A stretch of DNA of 64,000 nt from Actinomycetales bacterium Actino_02 (GCA_001603275.1 LUYM01000030.1:124001-188000); one strand, 5' to 3'; shown: positions 26,588-35,527, counted from the first letter of the stretch. Numbers and translations: made by a program. The notes: a model not told the origin generated them from the letters alone.

Positions 26588-27541
26588 ATGCGCAAGCCAA
26601 GGCCGTGGGTTCTACCGACTCAGCCGGTCAGCCGCGCAATCCTGCTGGCCAGCGGCATCACCGAAGCGATGATTCGCGGACGGTTGCGCAGCGGCGAGCT
26701 GATCACGATCCGCGATGGCGTCTACCTGAGCGCCGCAGCGTGGCCGGATGAGCCCGCCGCGCAGCACCTCGTCAGGGGTCATGGCGAACTCGTGGTGAAT
26801 CCGAACGCTGTCCTCAGTCATCAGTCTGCGGCGGTCGTGTGGCGTCTTCCCACGCCCGGCTTCGGCGACTGGCACGACCTCCCGGTTTCGGTGATGCTCC
26901 CAGTGGTCGGTCACAGGTCGCGGACCGGCCAGGCCGTCCATCGGCGCGGTCCGCTGCCGTTGACGCAGGTGCAACGCGATGCCGACGGCTATCCCGTGAC
27001 GAGCCCCGCCCGGACGGCCGTCGACCTCGCCGCCGCTCTCGAGGTGCCGCAGGCGCTCGTGCTGCTCGATGCGGCGGCCCGACTGATCTGCCAGGGACTG
27101 GTCCCGGTCATCCGTCGTCGCGACTACGCAAGTCAGCGGCTGGTGGCAGCCGCGGTCGAGCTGCTGGAGGAGGCTGCGAAGACAATCCACTGCGCGCGGC
27201 TACGGCCGATGTTCTCATTGGTGGATCCGGGGCGTGAGTCGGCAGCCGAGTCGTTGTCGGCGGGTCACTTCGAACTGGCGGGGCTGCCCCGTCCGCGCTA
27301 TCAGGCCGAGTTGCGCACCCACCGGGGCACCTTCTTCGCTGATGCGCTGTGGGACGACAGGCTGGTCGGTGAATGTGATGGCGCAGTGAAGTACAGCGAC
27401 GCGAGCGCCTATGTGCGCGAGAAGGAGCGCGAGCAGGTCCTGCGTGACCTGGGGTATCGCTTCGTCCGCTGGCAGGCGAAGGAGATCATGACCAACCCCG
27501 AGGTCGTCGTCGATCGGGTCGCGCGGGCTCTCGGCGGCTGA
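26588..27541 (+). CDS. DUF559/AbiEi-like HTH domain protein
   Basis: The 317-residue protein has an N-terminal winged-HTH of the AbiEi antitoxin type (ILLASGITEAMIRGRLRSGELITIRDGVYLS), a middle segment (SHQSAAVVWRLP, then SPARTAVDLAAAL), and a C-terminal DUF559 Vsr-like nuclease fold (RYQAELRTHRGTFFADALWDDRLVGECDG, then EKEREQVLRDLGYRFVRWQA). The Asp/Glu pair in the nuclease fold looks intact. Such proteins are numerous in actinobacteria and of unknown function. No toxin partner is adjacent. It is followed by an inverted repeat array. Confidence 0.82.
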   Translation: MRKPRPWVLPTQPVSRAILLASGITEAMIRGRLRSGELITIRDGVYLSAAAWPDEPAAQHLVRGHGELVVNPNAVLSHQSAAVVWRLPTPGFGDWHDLPVSVMLPVVGHRSRTGQAVHRRGPLPLTQVQRDADGYPVTSPARTAVDLAAALEVPQALVLLDAAARLICQGLVPVIRRRDYASQRLVAAAVELLEEAAKTIHCARLRPMFSLVDPGRESAAESLSAGHFELAGLPRPRYQAELRTHRGTFFADALWDDRLVGECDGAVKYSDASAYVREKEREQVLRDLGYRFVRWQAKEIMTNPEVVVDRVARALGG

Positions 27542-27542
27542 C

Positions 27543-27710
27543 GTGAGCTCCGATCTCGTCACTCTCAGGGCGGTTCCGGCAGGCCTCGTCCGCGTGAGCC
27601 CCGATGTTGTTGCTATCAGGGGCTCTCGGGCGGCGCATAGCAGCAACATCGGAGCCCGAGCCTCCTAGGGTCGCGAGAAACCGGCTGAGAGCGACGAAAT
27701 CGGAGCTCAG
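27543..27710. repeat. Array of four copies of a 26-28 base unit, two direct and two inverted
   Basis: Units at 27543-27570 and 27594-27621 share GTGAGC, CCGAT, TCAGGG and alternating positions between. Two inverted copies follow at about 27634-27659 and 27685-27710. Outer copies pair with each other (about 22 of 24 positions), inner copies pair with each other (about 15 of 16), so the array can fold into nested stems. It occupies the convergent gap between the DUF559 gene and the MscS gene. Confidence 0.75.
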
Positions 27711-27848
27711 ATTTCGCCAGAGCGGGCTCAACGCTCCGATTGGTGATCGCCGTCGAGTCACGGAGTGCGCCGTGAGGGCAGGACGCCGTCGGGGCTGCGA
27801 CGCGTCCAAGTGGTCAGCCCGCCCGTCGCTGTCGCCAGAGGGCGCTGG

Positions 27849-28748
27849 TTACTGCTGGCCGACCACGCCGAAGGTGGTCACCGGGCTGCGCACTCCGGCC
27901 TTGGCCAGCGCGGCCATGCTGCGGGCCAGCAGCGTCCGCTGGACGCCGTAGTGCTGGTTCGGGGTGGCCTTGGCCGTCATCCGGATGATCATCGTGGTTG
28001 CCGAAACCGAGTTCACCCCGGCAACAGCCGGACGCTCCAGCAGTACCTTCGCGAGTTCCTCGTCGTCTTCGGCCTCGGTAGCAACCTCGGTGAGAATCTC
28101 GATCACCTTGTCAGCGTCTTCATCCTGGGCGACAGGGATGTCGATGATCGCCGTCGACCAGCCCTGGCTCTGGTTCCCGACTCGCAGGATCTCGCCGTTG
28201 CGGACGTACCAGAGGGTGCCGGTGAAGTCTCGAACCTGGGTGACTCGCAGGCCCACCTCTTCCACAGTGCCGCGCACTTCGCCGACGTCGATCAGGTCAC
28301 CGACGCCGTACTGGTCCTCCATGATCATGAAGATTCCGGAGATGAAGTCCTTGATCAGACTCTGGGCGCCGAAAGCCAGCACCAAGCCGCCGACCCCGGC
28401 CGATGCCAGCAGCGGGGCCATCGGGATGTCGAAGATCGACATGATGGTGAGCAGGCCGATCACCACCACCGTGATCGAGACCAGGTTGCGGGACAGGGAC
28501 GCCACCGTGCGGATCCGCTGCTCGGCGCGTTCGGAGGAGAGCCCGGTGGCTTGGCTGAGCAGTCGCTCGGCGCGGCTCAATGTGCGATCCCGCTGGGCTT
28601 GGGCCCGCTTGATCGCTGAGCGGCTGCCCAGGTCGATAGCGCGGACGATCAGCCAGCGGGCGATCACGGAGATCACCACGATGACACCGATGGCGATCAG
28701 GCTGTCCGGCCAGACCCAGGCGAGAGCGAGCGGTTCCATGTCGGCCAT
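27849..28748 (-). CDS. Small mechanosensitive channel, MscS family
   Basis: The 299-residue channel has an N-terminal membrane segment (SLIAIGVIVVISVIARWLIVRAI), a middle pair of helices with the pore-lining glycine/alanine-rich stretch (LLASAGVGGLVLAFGAQSLIKDFISGIF) and the cytoplasmic beta domain (DQYGVGDLIDVGEVRGTVEEVGLRVTQVRDF). It releases solutes during osmotic downshock. The ATG at 28748 has GGCGGAAG upstream; MEPLALAW at 28739 is an alternative. Single gene. Confidence 0.92.
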   Translation of the reverse strand: MADMEPLALAWVWPDSLIAIGVIVVISVIARWLIVRAIDLGSRSAIKRAQAQRDRTLSRAERLLSQATGLSSERAEQRIRTVASLSRNLVSITVVVIGLLTIMSIFDIPMAPLLASAGVGGLVLAFGAQSLIKDFISGIFMIMEDQYGVGDLIDVGEVRGTVEEVGLRVTQVRDFTGTLWYVRNGEILRVGNQSQGWSTAIIDIPVAQDEDADKVIEILTEVATEAEDDEELAKVLLERPAVAGVNSVSATTMIIRMTAKATPNQHYGVQRTLLARSMAALAKAGVRSPVTTFGVVGQQ

Positions 28749-28936
28749 TCTTCCGCCTCATCGACGGGTCGGACGCGCCCAGGGTGCGAATGTCGCGTAG
28801 TCGGACCGAGGCGTTCACGCTCAGCGCGGGCCGCATGCCGCTCGAGGCCCTGTCCTGGCAGCGGGAGCACTGGGAACATCTAGCGAGGCCACCTGGTTCC
28901 ACAAAATAGTTGAAACTGCAATCAAATGGAGTTGCT

Positions 28937-30064
28937 ATGCAGATCGGGCTGTTCAGCGTCGGTGATGTCACCACCGATCCGACCACCGGGCGCACCCCGA
29001 GTGAGCATGAGCGGATCAAGGCGGCCGTCGCGATCGCGCGCAAGGCCGAGGAGATCGGCCTGGACGTCTTCGCCATCGGCGAGCACCACAACCCGCCGTT
29101 CCATCCGTCCTCGCCGACCACGCTGCTGGGCTACATCGCTGCGCAGACCTCGACGATCACTCTGTCGACGGCGACCACGCTGATCACCACCAACGACCCG
29201 GTCAAGCTCGCCGAGGACTACTCGGTGCTGCAGCACCTGGCCGACGGACGGGTCGACCTGATGCTCGGCCGCGGCAACACCGGCCCGGTCTACCCCTGGT
29301 TCGGCAAGGACATTCGTGACGGTATCGACCTGGCCATCGAGAACTACGCGCTGCTGCGTCGGCTGTGGCGTGAAGAGGTCGTCGACTGGGAGGGCAAGTT
29401 CCGCACTCCGCTGCACGGCTTCACCCTGGCCCCGCAGCCGCTGGACGGGGTGGCTCCGTTCGTCTGGCACGGCTCGATCCGCTCCCCGCAGATCGCCGAG
29501 CAGGCGGCCTACTACGGCGACGGCTTCTTCCACAACAACATCTTCTGGAACATGGGCCACACCAAGCAGATGGTGAGCCTGTACCGGCGCCGCTTCGAGT
29601 TCCACGGGCACGGCCCGGCCGACACCGCGATCGTCGGGCTCGGCGGCCAGTTCTTCGCCCGGAAGAACTCCCAGGACGCGATCAACGAGTTCCGTCCGTA
29701 CTTCGACGTGGCGCCGGTCTACGGCCACGGTCCGAGCCTGGAGGAGTTCATGGCCGAGACCCCGCTGACCGTCGGTTCGCCGCAGCAGGTGCTCGAGCGG
29801 ACGCTCAGCTTCCGCGAGCACGTCGGCCACTACCAGCGTCAGCTGTTCCTGCTCGATCACGCGGGTCTTCCGCTGAAGACCGTCCTGGAGCAACTCGACA
29901 TCCTGGGCGAGCTGCTGCCCGAACTGCGCAAGGGCTTCGCCGAAGGCCGTCCGGCGCACATCCCGGACGCCCCGACGCACGCTTCCCTGGTGGCCGCACG
30001 GGATGCTGCGGCCAACGCGGCGGCAGAGCCCGAGCTGGTTGGGGCCAGTGAGGCCGGACGATGA
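28937..30064 (+). CDS. FMN-dependent luciferase-like monooxygenase, CE1758 type
   Basis: About 375 residues with the TIM-barrel LLM fold: MQIGLFSVGDV, IGLDVFAIGEHHNPPF and the substrate loop DGRVDLMLGRGNTGPVYPWFG. It belongs to the LLM group always paired with a small FMN reductase (the Corynebacterium CE1758/CE1759 pair is the family prototype), and the next gene is that reductase. The reaction is a flavin-dependent oxygenation; no natural substrate is known. The ATG at 28937 has TGGAG upstream. The preceding 60 bases are AT-rich for this genome and may hold the promoter. Confidence 0.88.
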   Translation: MQIGLFSVGDVTTDPTTGRTPSEHERIKAAVAIARKAEEIGLDVFAIGEHHNPPFHPSSPTTLLGYIAAQTSTITLSTATTLITTNDPVKLAEDYSVLQHLADGRVDLMLGRGNTGPVYPWFGKDIRDGIDLAIENYALLRRLWREEVVDWEGKFRTPLHGFTLAPQPLDGVAPFVWHGSIRSPQIAEQAAYYGDGFFHNNIFWNMGHTKQMVSLYRRRFEFHGHGPADTAIVGLGGQFFARKNSQDAINEFRPYFDVAPVYGHGPSLEEFMAETPLTVGSPQQVLERTLSFREHVGHYQRQLFLLDHAGLPLKTVLEQLDILGELLPELRKGFAEGRPAHIPDAPTHASLVAARDAAANAAAEPELVGASEAGR

Positions 30065-30654
30065 CCGAACTCCTGGTGGTCTCGGCCGGCACCGATCCGA
30101 ACTCGAGCAGCCGGCTGCTCGGAACCCGGCTGGGTGAAGCGACGTCCATGGCGCTGGCTGCGGAGGGTGAGCTCGTCAGCGTGCAGCACCTGGAGTTGCG
30201 CACGATCGCGTCCGACCTGACCAACCACCTGATCACCGGCGTCGCCAGCGCGAAGCTGGACGAGGCCTTTGCCCAGGTCCGAGCCGCGGACGGCGTGATC
30301 GCGGTGAGCCCGGTCTACAACGGCTCCTACACCGGGCTGTTCAAGCTGTTCTTCGATGCGCTCGGCCGCGATCTGATGCGCGGACGGCCGGTGCTGCCGG
30401 CTGCCACCGGAGGGACGGCCCGGCACTCGCTGGTGATCGAGTACGCCATGGTGCCGCTGTTCTACTACCTGCGGGCGCTGCTGTCGTCGGTCCCGGTCTT
30501 CGCCGCCACGGCGGACTGGGGCGCCTCAGCCGGCCTGGACGACCGGATCGAGCAGGCCGCCGCCGCCTTCACCAGGCTGGTGCGCGCCGCTCACCCGACC
30601 AAGTCCGATCCGAGCTTCGAGGTCACCGACTTCAGTCAACTGCTCGGCGGCTGA
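30061..30654 (+). CDS. NAD(P)H-dependent FMN reductase, CE1759 type
   Basis: The 197-residue flavodoxin-like reductase has the phosphate-binding N-terminus VVSAGTDPNSSSRLLG and the flavin-site AVSPVYNGSYTGLFKLFFDAL. It supplies reduced FMN to the preceding LLM monooxygenase, with which it overlaps by four bases (ATGA). Strict gene pairing supports a two-component monooxygenase. Confidence 0.9.
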   Translation: MTELLVVSAGTDPNSSSRLLGTRLGEATSMALAAEGELVSVQHLELRTIASDLTNHLITGVASAKLDEAFAQVRAADGVIAVSPVYNGSYTGLFKLFFDALGRDLMRGRPVLPAATGGTARHSLVIEYAMVPLFYYLRALLSSVPVFAATADWGASAGLDDRIEQAAAAFTRLVRAAHPTKSDPSFEVTDFSQLLGG

Positions 30655-30670
30655 GCGGACGTCCGTCCGC
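30655..30670. terminator. Short hairpin between convergent genes
   Basis: GCGGAC-GTCC-GTCCGC occupies almost the whole 17-base gap between the FMN reductase stop and the septum-formation gene stop. It may serve both transcripts as a weak terminator. Confidence 0.4.
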
Positions 30671-30671
30671 G

Positions 30672-31484
30672 TTACTTCTTGGTGCCCTTCAGGCTTCCGG
30701 TGAGCTTGCCGTCGGGGCTGCCTGCAGTGCAGACGATTCGGTGGTCGGCGATCTTCGTCCACGAGTCGTCGGGTGCCAGGAAGGCCGCGATCTCGTAGCT
30801 GGAGCGGCCGACGTCGATGCCCACGAACTTGGTGAAGGCTGCCACACAGACGTCGGTGTACAACGCGTCACGCTCCTTCTGCGTTGGTGCGGCTGTACCC
30901 GTCCACTTCTTCTCGGCGTAGGCCTCGTACTCGTGGCTGGTTGAGCAGTCGACGATCACCGGTGCCTCCCCGGATTGCTGCGAGGTCGTGCATTCGCCGA
31001 CCCGCGGGAAGAACGTGTCGTCGCCCTTGATCGAGGCGGTCAGCTCGGTGTCGGCAGCGCCGACCAGGCAGACCGCTCGGCGGCTGGACGGCTCACTCCA
31101 GGCGGCCTCGTCCGGCACCAGGAACCGGGATGAGTAGCGGCTGAAGCCGGGCTGGGCGCCGAGATAGCTGGTGAAGGCGGACGAGCAGGCCTGGCCGGCC
31201 TCCTGCTTGAGGTCGATCTCGCCGGGATAGTCGGCGCCACTGAGTGGGACGATCTGGCTGACTTCCCAGCGGTGCGCGCTGGTGCAGGCGATGGCCTGCA
31301 CTTGGTCGAGGTCGAAGCTGTCGCCGTCCAGGGCGCCCAGGCAGTCACCGGGTCCGAGCTTGGCCAGCGCGGAGGTACTCGGCGGCGCGCTCGGTGTCGG
31401 GGACGGTGCCGGCGCCGCTGTGCAGCCGGCCACGATGGCGAGCAGGGCACCCCCGGCCAGTATGCCGATTCGTCCGGTTCGCAT
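30672..31484 (-). CDS. Septum-formation family lipoprotein
   Basis: The 270-residue lipoprotein has a signal with a lipobox ending in IVAGC (Cys about 22), then a Pro/Ser linker, and two septum-formation domain copies: LGPGDCLGALDGDSFDLDQVQAIACTSAHRWEV and FPRVGECTTSQQSGEAPVIVDCSTSHEYEAY. Each has the paired cysteines and the C-x-H/EV pattern of this actinobacterial family. Function is unknown despite the family name. The ATG at 31484 has AGGGGGTG upstream and gives the signal at the N-terminus. Confidence 0.82.
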   Translation of the reverse strand: MRTGRIGILAGGALLAIVAGCTAAPAPSPTPSAPPSTSALAKLGPGDCLGALDGDSFDLDQVQAIACTSAHRWEVSQIVPLSGADYPGEIDLKQEAGQACSSAFTSYLGAQPGFSRYSSRFLVPDEAAWSEPSSRRAVCLVGAADTELTASIKGDDTFFPRVGECTTSQQSGEAPVIVDCSTSHEYEAYAEKKWTGTAAPTQKERDALYTDVCVAAFTKFVGIDVGRSSYEIAAFLAPDDSWTKIADHRIVCTAGSPDGKLTGSLKGTKK

Positions 31485-31547
31485 CGCACCCCCTGTGGTT
31501 TCGCCCATGCTAGCGGGGATGCCTTGCGGCCCGTCCTGACCCATAAC

Positions 31548-31570
31548 GGGGACGGTTCCTGTTACGTCCC
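31548..31570. repeat. Partial family B GGGAC-type palindrome
   Basis: A 23-base match to the inverted family B element (GGGGACGGTTCC, then TGTTACGTCCC) lies between the divergent septum-formation and histidine kinase genes. The usual outer GGGAC/AAAG part is not conserved here. Confidence 0.8.
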
Positions 31571-31587
31571 AGGTGGTGCGCGCGGAA

Positions 31588-31671
31588 CGCGCCCCCGATT
31601 CTCTGCAGGCGCCCCCGAAACTCACTCACGCCCGCGAGTATTCGCGGGCACCTGTCAGATATGGGGGCGCG
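31588..31671. repeat. 84-base nested foldback with perfect inner hairpin
   Basis: Outer arms CGCGCCCCC (31588-31596) and GGGGGCGCG (31663-31671) extend imperfectly inwards. Inside is a perfect hairpin GCCCGCGA-GTAT-TCGCGGGC (31630-31649). It lies 104 bases before the histidine kinase start, so it may be transcribed as leader RNA. Confidence 0.6.
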
Positions 31672-31775
31672 AAGTCCCGGGAGCGGAGGTGTTGGACGAG
31701 AGGGGGCGGGTCGGCCCGAGGCGGTGGACGGGTTGGACACGTCCGCACTGGGGTGCTCATCTAGGCTGGAGGACG

Positions 31776-33011
31776 ATGCAACACGCAGACCTGCTGTTCC
31801 CGCCCGGCGCCACCCGCCACGACTGGGTGCTCGACGCCATGATGGCCTTCGGGTTGGGGCTGTTGACGATCTTTCCGTACGGGATTCGCGGCGTCGACCA
31901 CATCACCGCCGGGGCGCAGCTGTTCACCGCATCGCTGATGATCGGTTCACTGGTGCTGCGCCGCCACTCCCCGCTGCTCGCCCTGGCCGGGGTCACTCTT
32001 GCCGGGCTCGGCCAGGTGGTGGTCTCGGACACCCCGATGGCCACGCTGGTGGCCGTCCCGATCGTCGCCTACTCGGTAGCCCGCTGGATTCCCGGCCATG
32101 AGGCCCGGGTGACCCTGGCCGTGGGAGCGATCGGCGCCGTGCTGGGGCCGCTGCGCTGGGTGGTCACCGATCCGGCATATGTCAGCGTGAAAGACCTTGT
32201 CGGACTGTCCTTGTACAGCTTCGTCTGCATGGCGCTGGTGATCACTCCGTACGCCGTGGGACGACGCGTCCGCGAGTCCAGCGAGGCACACCTGGGACGA
32301 GTGGCCGCCGCCGAGGAGCGCTACCGGACCATGGTGGCCGAGCGCGAGCAGCTCACTCGGCTGGCCGAGTCGCGCACCCGCAATCAGATCGCCTCCGAGC
32401 TGCACGACATCGTGGCCCACTCGCTGTCGGTGATGATCGTCCAGGCTGAGGGTGGACGGGCACTGGCCGCCAAGAAGCCCGAGGCGGCAACCGAGGCGCT
32501 GACCACGATCGCCGAAACCGGACGCGAGGCGCTGATGGAGATGCGCCGGATCCTCGGCGTCCTGCGCGACCCGAACTCCGGTGCCGCCGACTTCGCACCG
32601 GCGCCACGGCTGGAGGACATCCCCGAGCTGGTGGCACGCACGTCCGACCGGGTGCAGCTGAGCATTCAGGGACGTCCGCCGCTTCGGCCCTCGGCCGCGC
32701 TCGAGCTCACCGTCTATCGGGTGGTGCAGGAGGCGCTGACCAACTTCCTCAAGCACGCCGGCCCAGACGCCACGGCCATGGTGACGGTCACCTATGGCTC
32801 GACCGAGATCGTGGTCGACGTGCTGGACAATGGGCTGGGAGCCACCGCCGGCGTCCCGGAGACTCCGGGGCACGGGCTGCGTGGGATGAGTGAGCGGGTC
32901 GCCTCGATGGGTGGACGGTTGCACGCTCGTCCGCGACCGGGCGGCGGCTTTCAAGTGACTGCGGTGCTGCCGGTGTCAGGCCCGGTCAGCCAAGATGGAG
33001 GATGGCGATGA
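31776..33011 (+). CDS. Two-component sensor histidine kinase (HisKA_3)
   Basis: The 411-residue kinase has about six membrane helices in residues 10-170, a coiled segment, and the NarL-partner dimerisation box ELHDIVAHSLSVMIVQ with the phospho-accepting His at about residue 210. The C-terminal HATPase_c has DVLDNGLGA and GHGLRGMSERVASMGG. The signal is probably sensed within the membrane. The ATG at 31776 is preceded by GGAGGA; open sequence upstream is repeat DNA. It overlaps the response regulator start and is clearly cotranscribed. Confidence 0.93.
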   Translation: MQHADLLFPPGATRHDWVLDAMMAFGLGLLTIFPYGIRGVDHITAGAQLFTASLMIGSLVLRRHSPLLALAGVTLAGLGQVVVSDTPMATLVAVPIVAYSVARWIPGHEARVTLAVGAIGAVLGPLRWVVTDPAYVSVKDLVGLSLYSFVCMALVITPYAVGRRVRESSEAHLGRVAAAEERYRTMVAEREQLTRLAESRTRNQIASELHDIVAHSLSVMIVQAEGGRALAAKKPEAATEALTTIAETGREALMEMRRILGVLRDPNSGAADFAPAPRLEDIPELVARTSDRVQLSIQGRPPLRPSAALELTVYRVVQEALTNFLKHAGPDATAMVTVTYGSTEIVVDVLDNGLGATAGVPETPGHGLRGMSERVASMGGRLHARPRPGGGFQVTAVLPVSGPVSQDGGWR

Positions 33012-33670
33012 GCCCGATTCGGGTGTTTTTGGCTGACGATCAGGCGCTGGTCCGCAGCGGCTTCCGGATGCTGATCGGTGCCGAGGACGACCTCGAGGTG
33101 GTCGGCGAGGGCGCTGACGGGGCTGAGACCGTCCGTGAAGTGCGGCGGACGCCCACCGATGTCGTGCTGATGGACATCCGAATGCCGGTGATGGACGGCG
33201 TCGAAGCCACCCGCCGGATCGTCGCCGAAGGCCTGCCGACCCGGGTGCTGGTGCTGACCACTTTCGACCTGGACGAGTACGTCTTCAGTGCGCTGAAGGC
33301 CGGGGCCAGCGGTTTCATGCTGAAGGACGCCCGTCCCGAAGAGCTGCTGAATGCGATCCGGACGGTGGCTGCCGGCGAGGCGGTCATTGCGCCCTCGGCC
33401 ACCCGGCGCCTGCTCGACCACGTGTTGCCGACGCTGCCGGCCAGCCCCGAGGGCGTCGACCACCGGCTCGATGTGCTCACCGATCGCGAGCGTGAGGTGC
33501 TCGTCGAGATCGCGGCCGGAGCCACCAATGCTGAGATCGCCACCCGGCTGTACATGGCCGAGGGCACTGTGAAGACCCACATCGGACGGCTGCTGGCCAA
33601 GCTCCAGGTGCGTGACCGGGTCGGGCTGGTGCTGTTCGCCTACGAGACCGGGTTGGTGCGCCGGGTCTAG
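33008..33670 (+). CDS. NarL/FixJ-family response regulator
   Basis: A 220-residue regulator: receiver domain with acidic pocket Asp10-Asp11, phospho-accepting Asp56 in VVLMDIRMP, Thr and Lys (LTTFDLDEYVF; GASGFMLKDA), then a LuxR-type HTH (LTDREREVLVEIAAGATNAEIATRLYMAEGTVKTHIG). The ATG at 33008 overlaps the kinase stop (ATGA) with GGAGG at proper distance; an ATG at 33002 touches the Shine-Dalgarno and is less likely. The regulon is unknown; no transporter gene follows in the operon. Confidence 0.93.
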   Translation: MSPIRVFLADDQALVRSGFRMLIGAEDDLEVVGEGADGAETVREVRRTPTDVVLMDIRMPVMDGVEATRRIVAEGLPTRVLVLTTFDLDEYVFSALKAGASGFMLKDARPEELLNAIRTVAAGEAVIAPSATRRLLDHVLPTLPASPEGVDHRLDVLTDREREVLVEIAAGATNAEIATRLYMAEGTVKTHIGRLLAKLQVRDRVGLVLFAYETGLVRRV

Positions 33671-33677
33671 AGGTCGG

Positions 33678-33830
33678 CTTCGCTACCGGTGTGGTCGCCT
33701 CACCACTCGTCCGCGCTGCTTCGCATGCTCGCTCGCCCGTCGCTTCGCTACCCGTGGTGGCGCTTCGCTACTCGTAGGGTCACTTCGCTACCGCTAGACG
33801 GGTAGCGAAGCGGGGTGACCGGTAGCGAAG
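33678..33830. repeat. CTTCGCTACC / GGTAGCGAAG repeat array
   Basis: CTTCGCTAC units occur at 33678, 33743, 33763 and 33783, and the complementary GGTAGCGAAG at 33801 and 33821. The central pair (33783-33792 and 33801-33810) makes a perfect ten-base stem with an eight-base loop. The array fills the gap between the response regulator and the convergent photolyase, where it may end both transcripts. Confidence 0.8.
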
Positions 33831-33853
33831 TGGACGGACGGAACCGCGGCGGC

Positions 33854-35284
33854 TCAGGCGCGCAGGGTGCGGGTCGAGGCGAACCGCTCCAGAGTTAGCT
33901 GTCGGGCCGCGGCGTGGTCGACCAGCGGGGCTGGATAATCCTCACCCAGCCGGACCCCGGCAGCGGCCAACACCGAGTCGCGCAGCAGCCAGGGGGCGTG
34001 GATGCTGCGATCGTCCAGCCGGGCCAGTTCGGGGACGAATGACCTGATGAAGGCCCCATCCGGATCGAACCGCTGGCTCTGCCGGACCGGGCTGAAGATC
34101 CGGAAGTAGGGCTGCGCATCGCAACCGGTGGACGCGGTCCACTGCCAGCCACCGTTGTTCGAGGCCAGATCGAAGTCGAGTAGCTGTCGGGCGAAGTAGG
34201 CCTCGCCGCGGCGCCAGTCGATGCCGAGATCCTTGACCAAGAAGCTGGCAGTGACCATCCGCAGCCGATTGTGCAGGTAGCCGGTCTGGTTCAGTTGACG
34301 CATGCCGGCATCGACCAGCGGGTAGCCGGTGCGTCCGGCGCACCAGGCGGCGAAGTTGCGGTCGGCCTGTTCGCCGTAGTCCCACGCGATTCGGCTGTAG
34401 CCGGGCTGGAAGGCTTCGGTGGACACTCGGGGGTGATGCGCCAACAACTGCGAGTAGAACTCACGCCAGACCAACTCACTGAGCCACGACTCGGCACCGG
34501 CCGAGCCAGCAGCGGCTCGCTCGGCGGCAACGCCGACCAGCTCGCGCACCGAGATCGTCCCGAACCGCAGATGGACGCTCAGTCGGCTGGTTCCCGGCTG
34601 GGCCGGGAAGTCGCGGGCCAGGTGGTAGTCGTCGATCCGGGCCAGGAAGTCGGCCAGCAGCGTTCGGGCCGCCGCGGTGCCGGCCGGTTTCGGGCCGTCC
34701 ACCGGCTCGAAGCCGAGGTCGGCCAGCTCAGGGACCCGGGCGTCGGCCGGCGGCGTGGCCAGGCGTCCGGCCAGGTCGATCGGGTAGGGGCGCACCGGCT
34801 CGGCGGCTAACCGGCGCAGCCAGGCCGTCCGGAATGGCGTGAAGACGGTGAATGGACGCCCGTCGCCGGTGCGCACCTGGTCGGGGCCGAAGATCACCTG
34901 GTCAACCCAGGAATGCCAGCCGATGCCTGCCGTCGCGAGGGCGCTGGCCACGGCCGCGTCCCGGGCGATGGCGGACGGCTCGTAGTCGGTGTTGGTGTGC
35001 ACCTGACCCACGCCGAGCTCAAGGGCCAGTGTCGGAATCTCGATCACCGGATCGCCGTGGCGGACGATCAGGCCGCCGCCGGCCGCGCGCAGCTCGGCGT
35101 CTAGGGCGGCCAGACTGTGCCGGATGAACTCCACCCGCCGATCGGCCCTCGGCAAGGGCTCAAGCAGGGCGGGGTCGAAGACGAAGACGGCGTGCACGCG
35201 TCCGCGGGCGGCCAGAGCGTGGTGCAGCGCGGCATGGTCGTCGCTGCGCAGGTCGCGGCGGAACCAGACCAGAGAGTCGCTCAT
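33854..35284 (-). CDS. phrB: Deoxyribodipyrimidine photolyase
   Basis: The 476-residue DNA repair enzyme splits cyclobutane pyrimidine dimers using light. It has the antenna-domain start SLVWFRRDLRSDDHAAL and the FAD domain with LRFGTISVRELV, WLSELVWREFYSQLL, GYPLVDAGMRQLNQTGYLHNRLRM and NGGWQWTASTGCDAQPYFRIFSPV, all standard for class I CPD photolyases. The ATG at 35284 follows GGAGGA; upstream codons are not family sequence. Confidence 0.95.
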   Translation of the reverse strand: MSDSLVWFRRDLRSDDHAALHHALAARGRVHAVFVFDPALLEPLPRADRRVEFIRHSLAALDAELRAAGGGLIVRHGDPVIEIPTLALELGVGQVHTNTDYEPSAIARDAAVASALATAGIGWHSWVDQVIFGPDQVRTGDGRPFTVFTPFRTAWLRRLAAEPVRPYPIDLAGRLATPPADARVPELADLGFEPVDGPKPAGTAAARTLLADFLARIDDYHLARDFPAQPGTSRLSVHLRFGTISVRELVGVAAERAAAGSAGAESWLSELVWREFYSQLLAHHPRVSTEAFQPGYSRIAWDYGEQADRNFAAWCAGRTGYPLVDAGMRQLNQTGYLHNRLRMVTASFLVKDLGIDWRRGEAYFARQLLDFDLASNNGGWQWTASTGCDAQPYFRIFSPVRQSQRFDPDGAFIRSFVPELARLDDRSIHAPWLLRDSVLAAAGVRLGEDYPAPLVDHAAARQLTLERFASTRTLRA

Positions 35285-35403
35285 TGGTCCTCCTCTGTGC
35301 GCCAACTCTGAGGTGACGCTAGCCCACCGCATGCTCGCGGTGAATGCGAATGAGTGGGGTCGTTGTCGGCGACCGCCCGGAGACGAGGCCTGCAAGGGTC
35401 CCG

Positions 35404-35524
35404 CAAGAAGAGGGGACTGTCCCTCTTTCTGTGGATCTGCGTTCCGCGTGTGTCTGGCTGGACGGTAATGGAACCGTCCCCATGGACTGGCCTGAGCAGG
35501 GTGGACGGTAATGGAACCGTCCCC
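35404..35524. repeat. One family C and two family A GGGAC-type palindromes
   Basis: A family C copy (about 35404-35431, GAAGAGGGGACTGTCCCTCTT core) is followed by two identical family A copies (35460-35481 and 35503-35524). The last ends four bases before the ketopantoate reductase stop region. Confidence 0.88.
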
Positions 35525-35527
35525 GGG

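Noticed and set aside
28896-28914. TTGAAACTGCAATCAA as an operator before the LLM monooxygenase
   Set aside because: Only the outer TTGA/TCAA bases are symmetric, and the arms have mismatches, so chance is likely.
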